A stretch of 64,000 nucleotides of DNA, from NCBI RefSeq assembly GCF_900182985.1, contig NZ_FXUY01000001.1, positions 682,001 through 746,000 on the forward strand, in the 5' to 3' direction. The translations under genes were made by a program, and so were the position numbers. Positions 20,178 through 45,300 of this stretch are shown here, one piece after another (the stretch's first letter is position 1; each line of letters opens with the position of its first letter). The notes under the pieces are model-generated. The model was given only the letters and a program-made list of their open reading frames with translations. It did no database searches and was not told where the DNA came from. The stretch comes from Pseudomonas helmanticensis. GTDB taxonomy: Bacteria; Pseudomonadota; Gammaproteobacteria; Pseudomonadales; Pseudomonadaceae.

Positions 20178-20322
20178 CAGGCGAGTAGCGGGAGGGCGGC
20201 TTGTCCCCGCTTCCCATGTCAGACACCCACGGCTCGATGTTTTAGTTTTTCCAGGCTGCGCGCCGCGTGCACGGACTCGCTGCTGCGCGCTCCTTTTTTC
20301 CGCATTTACAGCAGGTTACCTC

Positions 20323-33335
<13,013 letters not shown>

Positions 33336-33339
<4 letters not shown>

Positions 33340-36300
33340 ATGTGCTCGAACTGTTGGCAACCCTGAAGGCAAAAGACATTCAGTTGGCGGTGACCGATGA
33401 ACAATTGCGCGTCAATGGCAACAAACAGGCGTTGAGCGATCCGGCGCTGCTGGCGGCGCTGCGCGAGCACAAACCGGCACTGATCGAACTGATCAAGGCC
33501 GGCCAATACTCGGCCAATCGCGCGGGCCAGATCGACGTTCCGGCCAACGGCATTCTTCCCGGCACCATGCACATCACGCCAGCGATGGTGACCTTGGCTG
33601 AAGTCGATCAGCCGACCCTTGACCGCTTGATCGCCGATGTACCCGGCGGCGCCGCCAATGTCCAGGATATCTACCCACTGGCGCCGTTGCAGGAAGGCAT
33701 TCTCTATCACCACGCGAGCAACGAGCAGGGCGATCCGTACGTCATGCAATCGTACTTTGCGTTCAGCAGCCGTGAGCGCTTGCAGGATTTCGCCCAGGCC
33801 TTGCAAAAGGTCATCGATCGCCACGACATTTTGCGCACGGCGGTGCATTGGGAAGGGCTGGACGTGCCGCTGCAAGTGGTCTGGCGTCAAGCGCAGTTGC
33901 CGGAGGAAGAAGTCGCGGTGGACGACAGCGAACGCGCTGTACTGCAGCAATTGCACGAGCGCTTCGATGCGCGGCATTACCGTCTCGACGTCAAGTACGC
34001 ACCGATGATGCGACTGGCCTACGCGTGGGATGAGGATGGCCAGCGCGTGGTTGCGACGTTGTTGTTCCATCACATGGCGCTGGATCACTCGGCGCTCGAC
34101 GTGGTGCGTCACGAACTGCTCGCCTGCCTTACCGGCCAGGATCAATCGCTCGGGCGCCCGGTGCCGTTTCGCAATTACGTGGCGCAAGCGCGGCTGGGCA
34201 TCAGCGAAGCCGAGCACGAGGCGTTTTTCCGCGAGATGCTCGGTGACATTGCCGAGCCGACGCTGCCGTACGGTTTACAGGACGTGCAGGGCGACGGCCT
34301 CGGCATCGCCGAGCTGAGCCTGCCGATCAACCCGCTGCTCGGTCAACGTCTGCGCGCGCAGGCGCGGCAGCTCGGCGTGAGTGCCGCGAGCCTGTTTCAT
34401 CTGGGTTGGGCGCAGGTATTGGCGGTGCTCACCGGCAAGCACAACGTGGTCTTCGGCACGGTGTTGATGGGGCGCATGCAGGGCGCCGAAGCCACTGAGC
34501 GTGCACTGGGGATTTTCATCAACACCTTGCCGTTGCGGGTCGATGTCGATGCGCAGGGCGTGCGTGCGGCGGTGGAGGCGACCCACAAACGCCTGACCAC
34601 GCTGATGCGCCACGAACACGCGCCACTGGCGTTGGCCCAGCGTTGCAGCGGCGTGGTCGCGCCGACGCCGTTGTTCAGTGCCTTGCTCAATTACCGTCAC
34701 AGCCACACGGCGGCAACCGCGAGCGCCGAGACCCTCGCCGCGTGGCAAGGCATCAGCACGATCAGCTCCGAAGAACGCACCAACTACCCGCTGACCCTGA
34801 GCGTCGATGATTTCGGCGATGCCTTCAGCCTGACGCTGCTGGCGACCACCGAAGTCGATCCACAGCGCCTCTGCGATTACCTGCATTGCGCGCTGGAAAG
34901 TCTGGTGCTGGCGCTGGAGCAGGCGCCCGATACCGCGATCAACCAATTGCCGATTCTGCCGGCGGCCGAGCGCGAGCAAGTGTTGTTGGCGTTCAATGCC
35001 AGCCACGCCGACTTCCCGGCAACGTTGACCATCGCCCAGCGTTTCGAGGCGCAAGCGGCGCAGCGACCAGAAGCGCTGGCAGCACAGTTTTTGGCTGAGC
35101 AACTGAGCTATGGTGAGCTCAACCGGCAGGCCAACGTCTTGGCTCATCATCTGATCGCGCTGGGAGTGAAGCCCGACGATCGCGTCGCCATCGTCGCCCG
35201 CCGAGGCCTCGATACGCTGGTCGGGCTGGTGGCGATTCTCAAGGCGGGCGCCGGTTATGTACCGGTCGACCCGGCGCACCCGGCCGAGCGTCTGCACTAC
35301 TTGCTCAGCGACAGCGCGCCGGTTGCCGTGCTCACCCAGAACACTCTGCGTGAGCGCTTGCCGGCGTTGCAGGTGCCGGTGATCGATCTCGATCCACTGA
35401 GCTGGCCGCTCAGCGAAGCCGATGATCCGCACGTCCCGGGCCTGACTGCCGCGCACCTGGCCTACGTGATCTACACCTCCGGTTCCACCGGCCTGCCCAA
35501 AGGGGTGATGGTCGAACACCGCACCTTGTCGAATCTGGTCGACTGGCATTGCAGCGCATTTGACCTGTGCGCCGGTCGCCACACTTCAAGTCTTGCCGGC
35601 TTCGGTTTCGACGCCATGGCCTGGGAAGTCTGGCCGGCGTTGTGTGCCGGCGCGACCCTGCACCTGGCCCCGACTCACGAGGGCACCGAGGACATCGATG
35701 CACTGCTCGACTGGTGGCGCGCGCAGCCGCTGGACGTGAGTTTTCTGCCGACGCCCGTCGCCGAATACGCCTTCAGCCAAAACCTCGAACACCCGACGTT
35801 GCGCACGCTGCTGATCGGTGGCGACCGCCTGCGCCAGTTCAGCCGCAATCAGCAATTTGATGTGATCAACAACTACGGCCCGACCGAAGCCACCGTGGTC
35901 GCGACCTCTGGTCGAATCGAGGCGGGCGACGCCTTGCACATCGGCAAACCGGTGGCCAACGCCACGGTGTACCTGCTCGATGAACAGCAGCGTCCGGTAC
36001 CGATTGGCGTCATGGGCGAGTTGTACGTCGGCGGCGCCGGGGTGGCGCGCGGCTATTTGAATCGCGCCGAGCTGAGCGCCGAACGCTTCCTGCATGACCC
36101 GTTCAGCCCCTCGCCGAATGCGCGCATGTATCGTACCGGCGACCTCGCACGCTGGCGCGCCGACGGCACCATTGACTACCTGGGGCGTAACGACGATCAG
36201 GTGAAAATCCGTGGCGTGCGCATCGAACTCGGCGAAATCGAAACTCGCCTCAATCAGTTGCCCGGCATTCAGGAAGCCGTGCTGCTGGCGCGCGAAGATC

Positions 36301-39300
36301 AACCCGGGCAACCACGCCTGGTGGCCTATTTCACCGAGCAGAGCCAGGTCGAACCGCTGGCCGTGGCCGAGTTGCGCGCGCACTTGCTGACCCAGTTGCC
36401 GGAGTACATGGTGCCGGTGGCCTTCGTCCGCCTCGACGCACTGCCGTTGACCGCCAACGGCAAGGTCGACCGCAAGGCGTTGCCGAAACCCGAGCGTACG
36501 GCGCTGTTCACCCGCGAATACGAGGCCCCGCACAACGAACTGGAAAGTGCCTTGGCGCAGATCTGGGCGCAGGTGCTGCAAGTCGAGCGAGTCGGTCGTC
36601 AGGATCACTTCTTCGAACTCGGTGGCCATTCACTGTTGGCCATGCGCATGGTGTCCCAGGTTCGCCAGCGCCTTGGCGTCGAACTGGCGCTGGGTGATTT
36701 GTTTGCCAACGCCGAACTGGCGGCGGTCGCCGAGGCCGTGGCGCAGGCCGGGCGCAGTACGCAACCGGAGATTGTCGCAGTGGCCCGTGACGGCGCCTTG
36801 CCGCTGTCATTCGCGCAGCAACGCTTGTGGTTTCTGGCGCAAATGGAGGGCGCCAACACCGCGTACAACATTCCCATCGGCCTGCGTCTGCGCGGCCAAC
36901 TGAATGAGCCTGCGCTGCAACAAGCCTTGGCGCGCATCGTCGCGCGGCATGAAACCCTGCGCAGCCGTTTCGCCCAGTTCAATGATCAAGCGCAAGTGCT
37001 GATCGCCCCGCTCGACAGCGGTCTGCTGCTGCGCGTCGAGGACCTGCGCCAGCATCCGCAACCCGACGAAACCTTGCAGGCGCTGATTCAGGGCGAGGCT
37101 TCAGGGCCGTTCGATTTGCAGGACGATGCGCTGATTCGCGGTCGCTTGGTGCGGCTCGCCGACGATCATCATGTGCTGTTGCTGACCCTGCACCACATCA
37201 TCTCCGATGGCTGGTCGATGGGGATTCTGACCCGCGAACTGATGGCGTTGTATCAAGCGTTCAGCCATGGCCAGCCGGATCCGCTACCGCCGCTGGCGCT
37301 GCAATACACCGACTACGCGGTGTGGCAGCGGCGCTGGCTCAGTGGCGAGGTGTTGCAGCGCCAAAGTGAATATTGGCAACAGACCCTGGCCGGCGCGCCG
37401 GCACTGTTGACGCTGCCGACCGACCGCATGCGCCCGGCACAGCAGGATTACGCCGGCAGCACCGTCGACGTGGTGCTCGACGAACGCCTGAGTGCCGGAC
37501 TCAAGGCTTTGGCCCAGCGTCACGGTGTGACGATGTACATGCTCATGCTCAGTGCCTGGGCGAGTCTGTTGAGTCGGTTGTCGGGGCAAGCCGAAGTGGT
37601 CATCGGTTCGCCCGTGGCCAACCGCACTCGTGCCGAGATCGAAGGCCTGATCGGCATGTTCGTCAACACCCTGGCCCTGCGTATCGATACGTCGGGCGAG
37701 TTGAGCAGCGAAGCGCTGCTGGCGCGGGTCAAGGCGCAAACGCTGCAAGCGCAGGCGCATCAGGACCTGCCGTTCGAACAAGTGGTGGAAATCACCAAAC
37801 CTGCGCGGAGCATGGCGCACAGCCCGTTGTTTCAGGTGATGTTCAGTTGGGACAGCGGCCATGGCGCCAGTCTGAGTCTCGGCGACCTGACCCTGGAAAG
37901 CGTCGCCGAACCGAGCCACTTCGCCAAATTCGATCTGTCGCTGACTTTGGCAGACGCGCCGGGCGGGATTCGCGGTGTGTTGGAGTACGCGATTGCCTTG
38001 TTCGATGAGTCGACGATTCAGCGTTATGTCGGTTACTTCCAGCGACTGTTGCAGGCGATGGTCAGCAACGATCAGGCGGTACTGGATCAGGTGGCGTTGT
38101 TGGCGGACGACGAGCGTCAGCATCTGCTGTTCGAGCTGAACGCAACCGCCGTCAGCCACGACTTTGAGCAGACCGTTCATGGCCGCTTCGAGGCGCAGGT
38201 GTTGCGCACGCCAGAGGCTGATGCTGTGGTAGCCGGTGAGCTGCGCTTGAGTTACGCCGAGTTGAACCGCCGCGCCAACCGACTCGCCCATCACCTGCGC
38301 CAGTGCGGTGTAGATCGCGATGCGCGGGTGGCGATCTGCGTCGAGCGCGGGCCGCAACTGCTGGTCGGTTTGCTGGCGATTCTCAAGGCCGGCGGCGCTT
38401 ATGTGCCGCTGGACCCGGGTTATCCCGCCGAGCGTCTGGCGTACATGCTCGAGGACAGCGCGCCCGTGGCGGCGCTGGTGCATGCGCCGACGCGCGTGTT
38501 GATCGGCGAGTGGGCCGGCGTGTTGGTCGATTTCGACCAGTGCACCTGGCAAGACCTTGCGCAAAGCAATCCGCAGGTGCCGGACCTGAGCGCCGCGAAC
38601 CTGGCTTATGTGATTTACACCTCCGGTTCCACCGGCACCCCGAAAGGCGTGATGGTCGAGCATCGTAATCTGGGCAATCTTCTGCACTGGAGCGCCAGCC
38701 TGTGCCCGCTGGCGAGCGGTGCTGCGCTGTTGCAGAAAACCCCGTTGAGTTTCGATGCCTCGGTGTGGGAGCTGTTCTGGCCGTTGAGCTGCGGCATGCG
38801 CCTGGTTCTCGCCGGCCCGAATGATCACCGCGATCCGGCCGCGCTGGTGCAGCTGATTCGTCAGCAACAGGTCAATGTCATCCAGTTCGTACCGGCGCTG
38901 TTGCAGCAGTTCCTTGAAGAGCAAGCAGTCGGTGAATGCCGCAGCCTGACCGATGTGTTCTGTGGTGGCGGTGAGCTGACAGCCGCGTTGGTGCGCAGCG
39001 TGCGCGAGCGTCTGCCGCAGGTGCGCCTGCACAACGTTTATGGCCCGACTGAAGCTACCGTTGACAGCACGGTGTGGACGCTGGAGCCCGATTCGCCGGT
39101 ACCGGAAGGCACGCCGCCGATCGGCAAACCGCTGTGCAATACCCGCGTGTTTATCCTCGATGCTCATCAGCAACCGGTGCCATTCGGCGTGGTCGGTGAG
39201 ATGTATCTGGGCGGCGTGCAGGTGGCGCGGGGTTATCTGCATCGGCCTGAGCTGACGGCCGAACGCTTCCTCGACGATCCATTCAATGATCAGCCCGGCG

Positions 39301-42300
39301 CGCGTCTGTACCGCACCGGCGACGTCGCGCGTTACCTGGCCGATGGCAACATCGAGTACCTGGGGCGCAATGACGATCAGGTCAAGATCCGTGGTTTGCG
39401 CATCGAACTGGGCGAGATCCAGGCGCATCTGGCGCACATCGACGGCGTGCGCGAAGCGGCGGTGCTGGCCCGTGAAGATGTGCCGGGTGATCAGCGTCTG
39501 GTCGCGTACTACAGCGGCGAGCCACTGGAAATCGATCAGATGCGCAGTCAACTGCTCAAGCATTTGCCGGACTACATGGTGCCTGCGCTGTTTGTGCATC
39601 TGCCGGCCTTGCCACTGAGCCCCAACGGCAAACTCGATCGCCTAGCCTTGCCGGCCCCTGATCCGTCGGCGCTGCTGACCCGCGCGTACGAAGCCCCGGT
39701 CGGTGAAGTCGAGACCGTGATTGCCGGGATCTGGGCCGAGTTGCTCAAGGTCGAGCGAGTAGGGCGCTTCGATCATTTCTTCGAACTGGGCGGCCATTCG
39801 TTGCTGGCGGTCAATCTGGTCGCGCGCATGCGCCGGGCCGGCTTGTCGGCGGATATTCGCGTGCTGTTCGGTCAACCGACGCTGGCCGCGCTGGCGGCGG
39901 CAGTGGGCGGAGAGCCTGAAGCGGCGGTGCCGGCAAACCTGATTCCGGCCGATTGCCCGCGCATCACCCCCGAACTGTTGCCGCTGGTGGCGCTGGATCA
40001 AGCGACGATCGACCGGATCGTTGCGAGTGTTCCCGGCGGTGCGCGCAACGTGCAGGACATCTATCCGCTGGCGCCGTTGCAGACCGGCATCCTGTTCCAT
40101 CATCTGTCAGCCGCGCAGGGCGATCCGTACGTGTTGCAGGCGCAGTTTGCCTTCGCCGATGAACAGCGTTTGCAAGCCTTCACCGACGCCCTGCAACGGG
40201 TGATCGAGCGCCACGACATTCTGCGTACTTCGCTGTTCTGGGAAGGTCTCGACGAGCCGGTGCAAGTGGTCTGGCGTCAGGCTTCGCTGAGCTGCGAGGC
40301 ATTGCACCTGGACGCCGAAGCAGGCGATGCACTGAGCCGGTTGCATGCGCGATTCACCGTCGATACCTACCGTATGCCGGTTACCGAAGCACCGCTGATG
40401 CGCATGGTCTACAGCCGCGATGCCGCCAATCAGCGTGTGGTGGCGTTGCTGCTGTTCCATCATCTGGTGATGGATCACGTCGCGCTCGAAGTGTTGCAGC
40501 ACGAGATGCAGGCATTTCTGCTGGGCAACGCCGGGCAACTGAGCGAGCCGGTGCCCTATCGCAATTACGTGGCGCACACCCGCTCTGGGCTGAGTGAACA
40601 AGAACACCAAAGCTTCTTCGGCGAGATGCTCGGCGCTGTCGATGAGCCGACTTTGCCCTACGGCCACAACCGGGTGGATGACGCGCCAGCGCAAGAGGCG
40701 CAACTGACGCTACCAAATTCACTCAGCCACAGCGTGCGCCAACAGGCACGGCGCTTGGGTGTCAGCGCCGCCAGCCTGATGCACCTCGCCTGGGCGCAGG
40801 TGCTGGGGCAATTGTCCGGGCGCGACGCCGTGGTATTCGGCACGGTGTTGCTCGGCCGATTGCAGGGTGGTGAAGGCTCGGAGCGTGCGCTTGGGGTGTT
40901 CATCAACACCTTGCCGTTGTGCATCGAACTCAATGCGCACAGCGTCAAAGGCGCCGCGTTGGCGACCCATGAACGCCTTAGTCAGTTGCTCGCCCACGAA
41001 CATGCGCAACTGGCACAGGTGCAACAGTGCAGCGCCATGCCGACGGGCACGCCGCTGTTCAGCACGCTGCTCAATTATCGTCACAGCACCCCGGTCGGGC
41101 CGATATCCGCCGAGGTGCAAGCAGCGTGGCACGGCATGCAACTGCTCGATGCCGAGGAACACAGCAACTATCGCCTGACTCTCAGCGTTGATGATCTCGG
41201 TGAAGACTTCCGCCTGAAGGTATTGGCCGGGGCTGGCATTGATGCGCAGCGTATCTGCGGCTACATGCAGGCTGCGTTGATGACTTTGCTGGAGGCGCTG
41301 GAGCATACGCCGCACGCAGGCTTTGATCGCTTGTCGATCCTGCCGGCAGCAGAGCGCGAACAGTTGCTGGTGCGCTTCAATGCAACCGAGGCCGATTTCC
41401 CGCGTGGGCTGACGATTGCCCAGCGCTTCGAGTCGCAGGTCGCCGAGCGTCCGCAGGCCGTGGCGGCGGTGTTTGGCGGACAGCCACTGACTTACTTGCA
41501 GCTCAATCGCCAGGCCAATGCGTTGGCGCATCACTTGATCGAATTGGGCGTAAAACCGGATGACCGCGTGGCCATCGTCGCCCGTCGGGGGCTGGACACC
41601 TTGGTCGGTCTGGTGGCCATTCTCAAGGCCGGCGCCGGCTATGTGCCGATCGATCCGGCGCATCCCGCCGAGCGGATCAGCTATTTGTTGAACGACAGCG
41701 CACCGGTCGCGGTGCTCACGCAAAGCGATCTGCACCAGAGACTGCCGCTGCTGAGCGTGCCAGTGATCGATGTCGACCTGTGCGCATGGCCGGCGCAGGC
41801 GCAGCACAACCCTTCGGTAGCAGACTTGACGGTCAAGCATCTGGCGTACGTGATCTACACCTCCGGTTCGACCGGCCTGCCCAAAGGGGTCATGGTCGAG
41901 CATCAGACCCTGTCCAACCTGATCGATTGGCACTGCGAAGCGTTCGATTTACGCGCCGGTAGCCACACCTCGAGCCTTGCTGGCTTTGGCTTCGATGCGA
42001 TGGCGTGGGAAGTGTGGCCGACCTTGTGCGCGGGTGCGACCTTGCACCTGGCACCGACCCATGACGGCGCTGAAGACGTCGATGCGTTGCTCGACTGGTG
42101 GCGCGCGCAACCGCTGGACGTGAGCTTTTTGCCGACCCCGGTCGCCGAATACGCGTTCAACCAGAACCGCGATCATCCGACCTTGCGCACTTTGTTGATC
42201 GGTGGCGATCGCTTGCGCCAGTTCAGCCGTGAGCAGCGTTTCGCGGTGATCAACAACTACGGCCCGACCGAGGCCACGGTGGTCGCCACTTCCGGGCGCA

Positions 42301-45300
42301 TTGACGTTGGCGCGGCGTTGCACATCGGCACGCCAGTGGCGAACGCGGCGGTTTACTTGCTCGACGAACAGCAACGGCCTGTGCCAATGGGGGGCATGGG
42401 CGAGTTGTACGTCGGTGGCGCGGGCGTGGCCCGGGGTTATCTGAACCGTGCCGACCTGACCGCCGAACGTTTCCTGCACGACCCGTTCAGCCGCGCGCCG
42501 AATGCGCGCATGTACCGCACCGGTGACCTTGCCCGCTGGCGCGAAGACGGCTCGCTCGACTATCTGGGGCGTAACGACGATCAGGTAAAAATCCGTGGCA
42601 TGCGCATCGAGTTGGGCGAAATCGAGACCCGCCTCAATCAGCTCCCCGGTATCAACGAAGCGGTGCTGCTGGCCCGCGAGGACCAACCCGGTCAGCCGCG
42701 ACTGGTGGCGTATTTCACCGAACAGGCGGGGGCCGAGCCACTGGCAGTGGGCAACTTGCGCGAGCATCTGCTGGCGCAGTTGCCGGACTACATGGTGCCG
42801 GCGGCGTTTGTCCGGCTCGAAGCTTTGCCGCTGACCGCCAATGGCAAGGTCGACCGCAAGGCTTTACCGAAGCCGGATCTGGCCGCGCTGCCGACCCGTG
42901 AATACGTGGCGCCGCAAGGCGAGCTGGAAACCGCGCTGGCGCAGATCTGGGCCGAAGTGCTGCAAGTCGGGCAGGTCGGCCGTCACGATCACTTTTTTGA
43001 ACTTGGCGGTCATTCGCTGTTGGCGATGCGCATGGTCTCGCTGATCCGTCAGCGCCTCGGCGTCGAACTGGCGCTGAGTGAGCTGTTTGCCGACGCCCAA
43101 TTGAGTGCCGTCGCCGCAGTATTGAACCGTGCCGGGCGCAGCACGCTAGCGGACATTGTGCCGGCACCGCGCGATCAAGCGCTGCCGATGTCTTTCGCCC
43201 AACAACGCCTGTGGTTCCTGGCGCAGATGGCCGGTGGCAACTCGGCGTACAACATCCCTGTCGCCTTGCGCTTGCGCGGGCACCTCGACGTCGATGCCCT
43301 GCAAGCGGCGCTGGCGCAGATCGTGGCCCGCCACGAAACCCTGCGCAGCCGTTTCATCCGCATCGACGATACCGCGCAGGTGTCGATTGCCCCGGTCGAC
43401 AGCGGTTTGCTCTTGCGCATGGAAGACCTGCGCCAAGACTTGCAAGGCGAACTCACCTTGCAGGGATTGATGGCGCAAGAAGCCTCGGCAGCGTTCGATC
43501 TGCAGAACGATCAACTGATTCGCGGACAACTGGTGCGTCTGGCCGACGAGCATCATGTACTGCTGTTGACCGTGCATCACATCGTCGCCGATGGCTGGTC
43601 GATGGGCGTACTGACCGCTGAGCTGATGGCGTTGTATCAAGCGTTCAGCCAGGGTCAGCCTGACCCGCTGCCAGCCCTGACCCTGCAATACGGCGACTAC
43701 GCCGTGTGGCAGCGGCGCTGGCTCAGCGGTGAAATATTGCAACGGCAAAGCCATTACTGGCAGCAGACCCTCGACGGCGCGCCGGCCTTGTTGACGCTGC
43801 CCACCGATCGTCCGCGACCGGCGCAACAGGATTACACCGGCGGCAACGTCGACGTGCTGCTGGACCCGCGCCTGAGTGCAGGGCTCAAGGCCTTGAGCCA
43901 ACGTCACGGCGTGACCCTGTTCATGACTGTGATGAGCGCCTGGGCATCGCTGATGAGTCGCCTGTCCGGGCAGACCGATGTGCTGATCGGTGCGCCGGTG
44001 GCCAACCGCAGCCGCGCTGAACTCGAAGGCTTGATCGGCATGTTCGTCAACACGCTGGCCTTGCGCATCGACACCTCGGGCGCGGTGAGCGTCGAAGCGC
44101 TGTTGGCGCAGGTCAAGGCGCGGACACTGGCGGCGCAGGCGCATCAGGATCTGCCGTTCGAACAAGTGGTGGAAATCGCCCGACCGCTGCGCAGTCTGGC
44201 GCACAGCCCGCTGTTCCAGACCACACTGAACTGGGACGGCAGCGTCGGCCCGCAACTGGCGCTCGGCGAGCTGACACTGGAGGGCGTCGCCGGGCCGGGC
44301 GATGTCGCCAAGTTCGACCTGACGCTGACACTGGGCGAGGTCAACGGGGTGATTCGCGGCTCGCTGAACTACGCCACGGTGCTGTTCGATGCATCGACGA
44401 TCGAGCGCTACATCGGCTACTTGCAGTGCTTGCTTGAGGCGATGATCAGCAGTGATCAAACGGTGTTGGAGCAGGTGCCGTTGCTGGCAGCGGATGAGCG
44501 CAAGCGCTTGCTGCGTGACTTCAACGCCACGGCGCGCGATTACCCGCAAACGTTGACCGTGCACGGGGTTTTCCAGCAGCAGGCTGCGGCGCATCCAAAA
44601 GCCGTGGCGGCGGTGCAGGGTGCGCATTCGCTGAGCTACTTCGAGCTGAACGCGCAGGCCAACCGCCTGGCCCATCACCTGATCGCACACGGCGTACAAC
44701 CGGGAGACCACGTGGCGATCCTGCTGCCGCGTTCGCTGGAACTGCTGGTGGCGCAACTGGCCATTGCCAAGTGCGCGGCGGCCTATGTGCCGCTGGACAT
44801 CAATGCGCCGAGCGAGCGTCAGGCGTTCATGGTCGAGGACTGTCAGGCGCTGGCGCTGCTGACCTTGAGTAGCGAAGTCATCGACTACGCCGCGCCGCGC
44901 ATCGATCTCGACACGCTGACTCTCAACGGTCAGCCGACGCATAACCCCAATCTGGTGCAGTCTTCCGAAACACTGGCGTACATCATGTACACCTCCGGTT
45001 CCACCGGCACGCCGAAAGGGGTGATGGTGCCGCACCGGGGCATTGGCCGCTTGGTGCTCAACAACGGTTACGCCGATTTCAATGCGCAGGATCGCGTCGT
45101 GTTCGCCTCGAACCCGGCGTTCGATGCGAGCACCATGGACATCTGGGGGCCGCTGCTCAATGGCGGTCGCGTGGTGATCATCGACCATCAAACCCTGCTC
45201 GATCCGAATGCCTTCGGCCGTGAACTGAGCGCCAGTGGCGCGACGATCCTGTTCGTCACCACCGCGCTGTTCAACCAGTACGTGCAACTGATCCCGCAGG

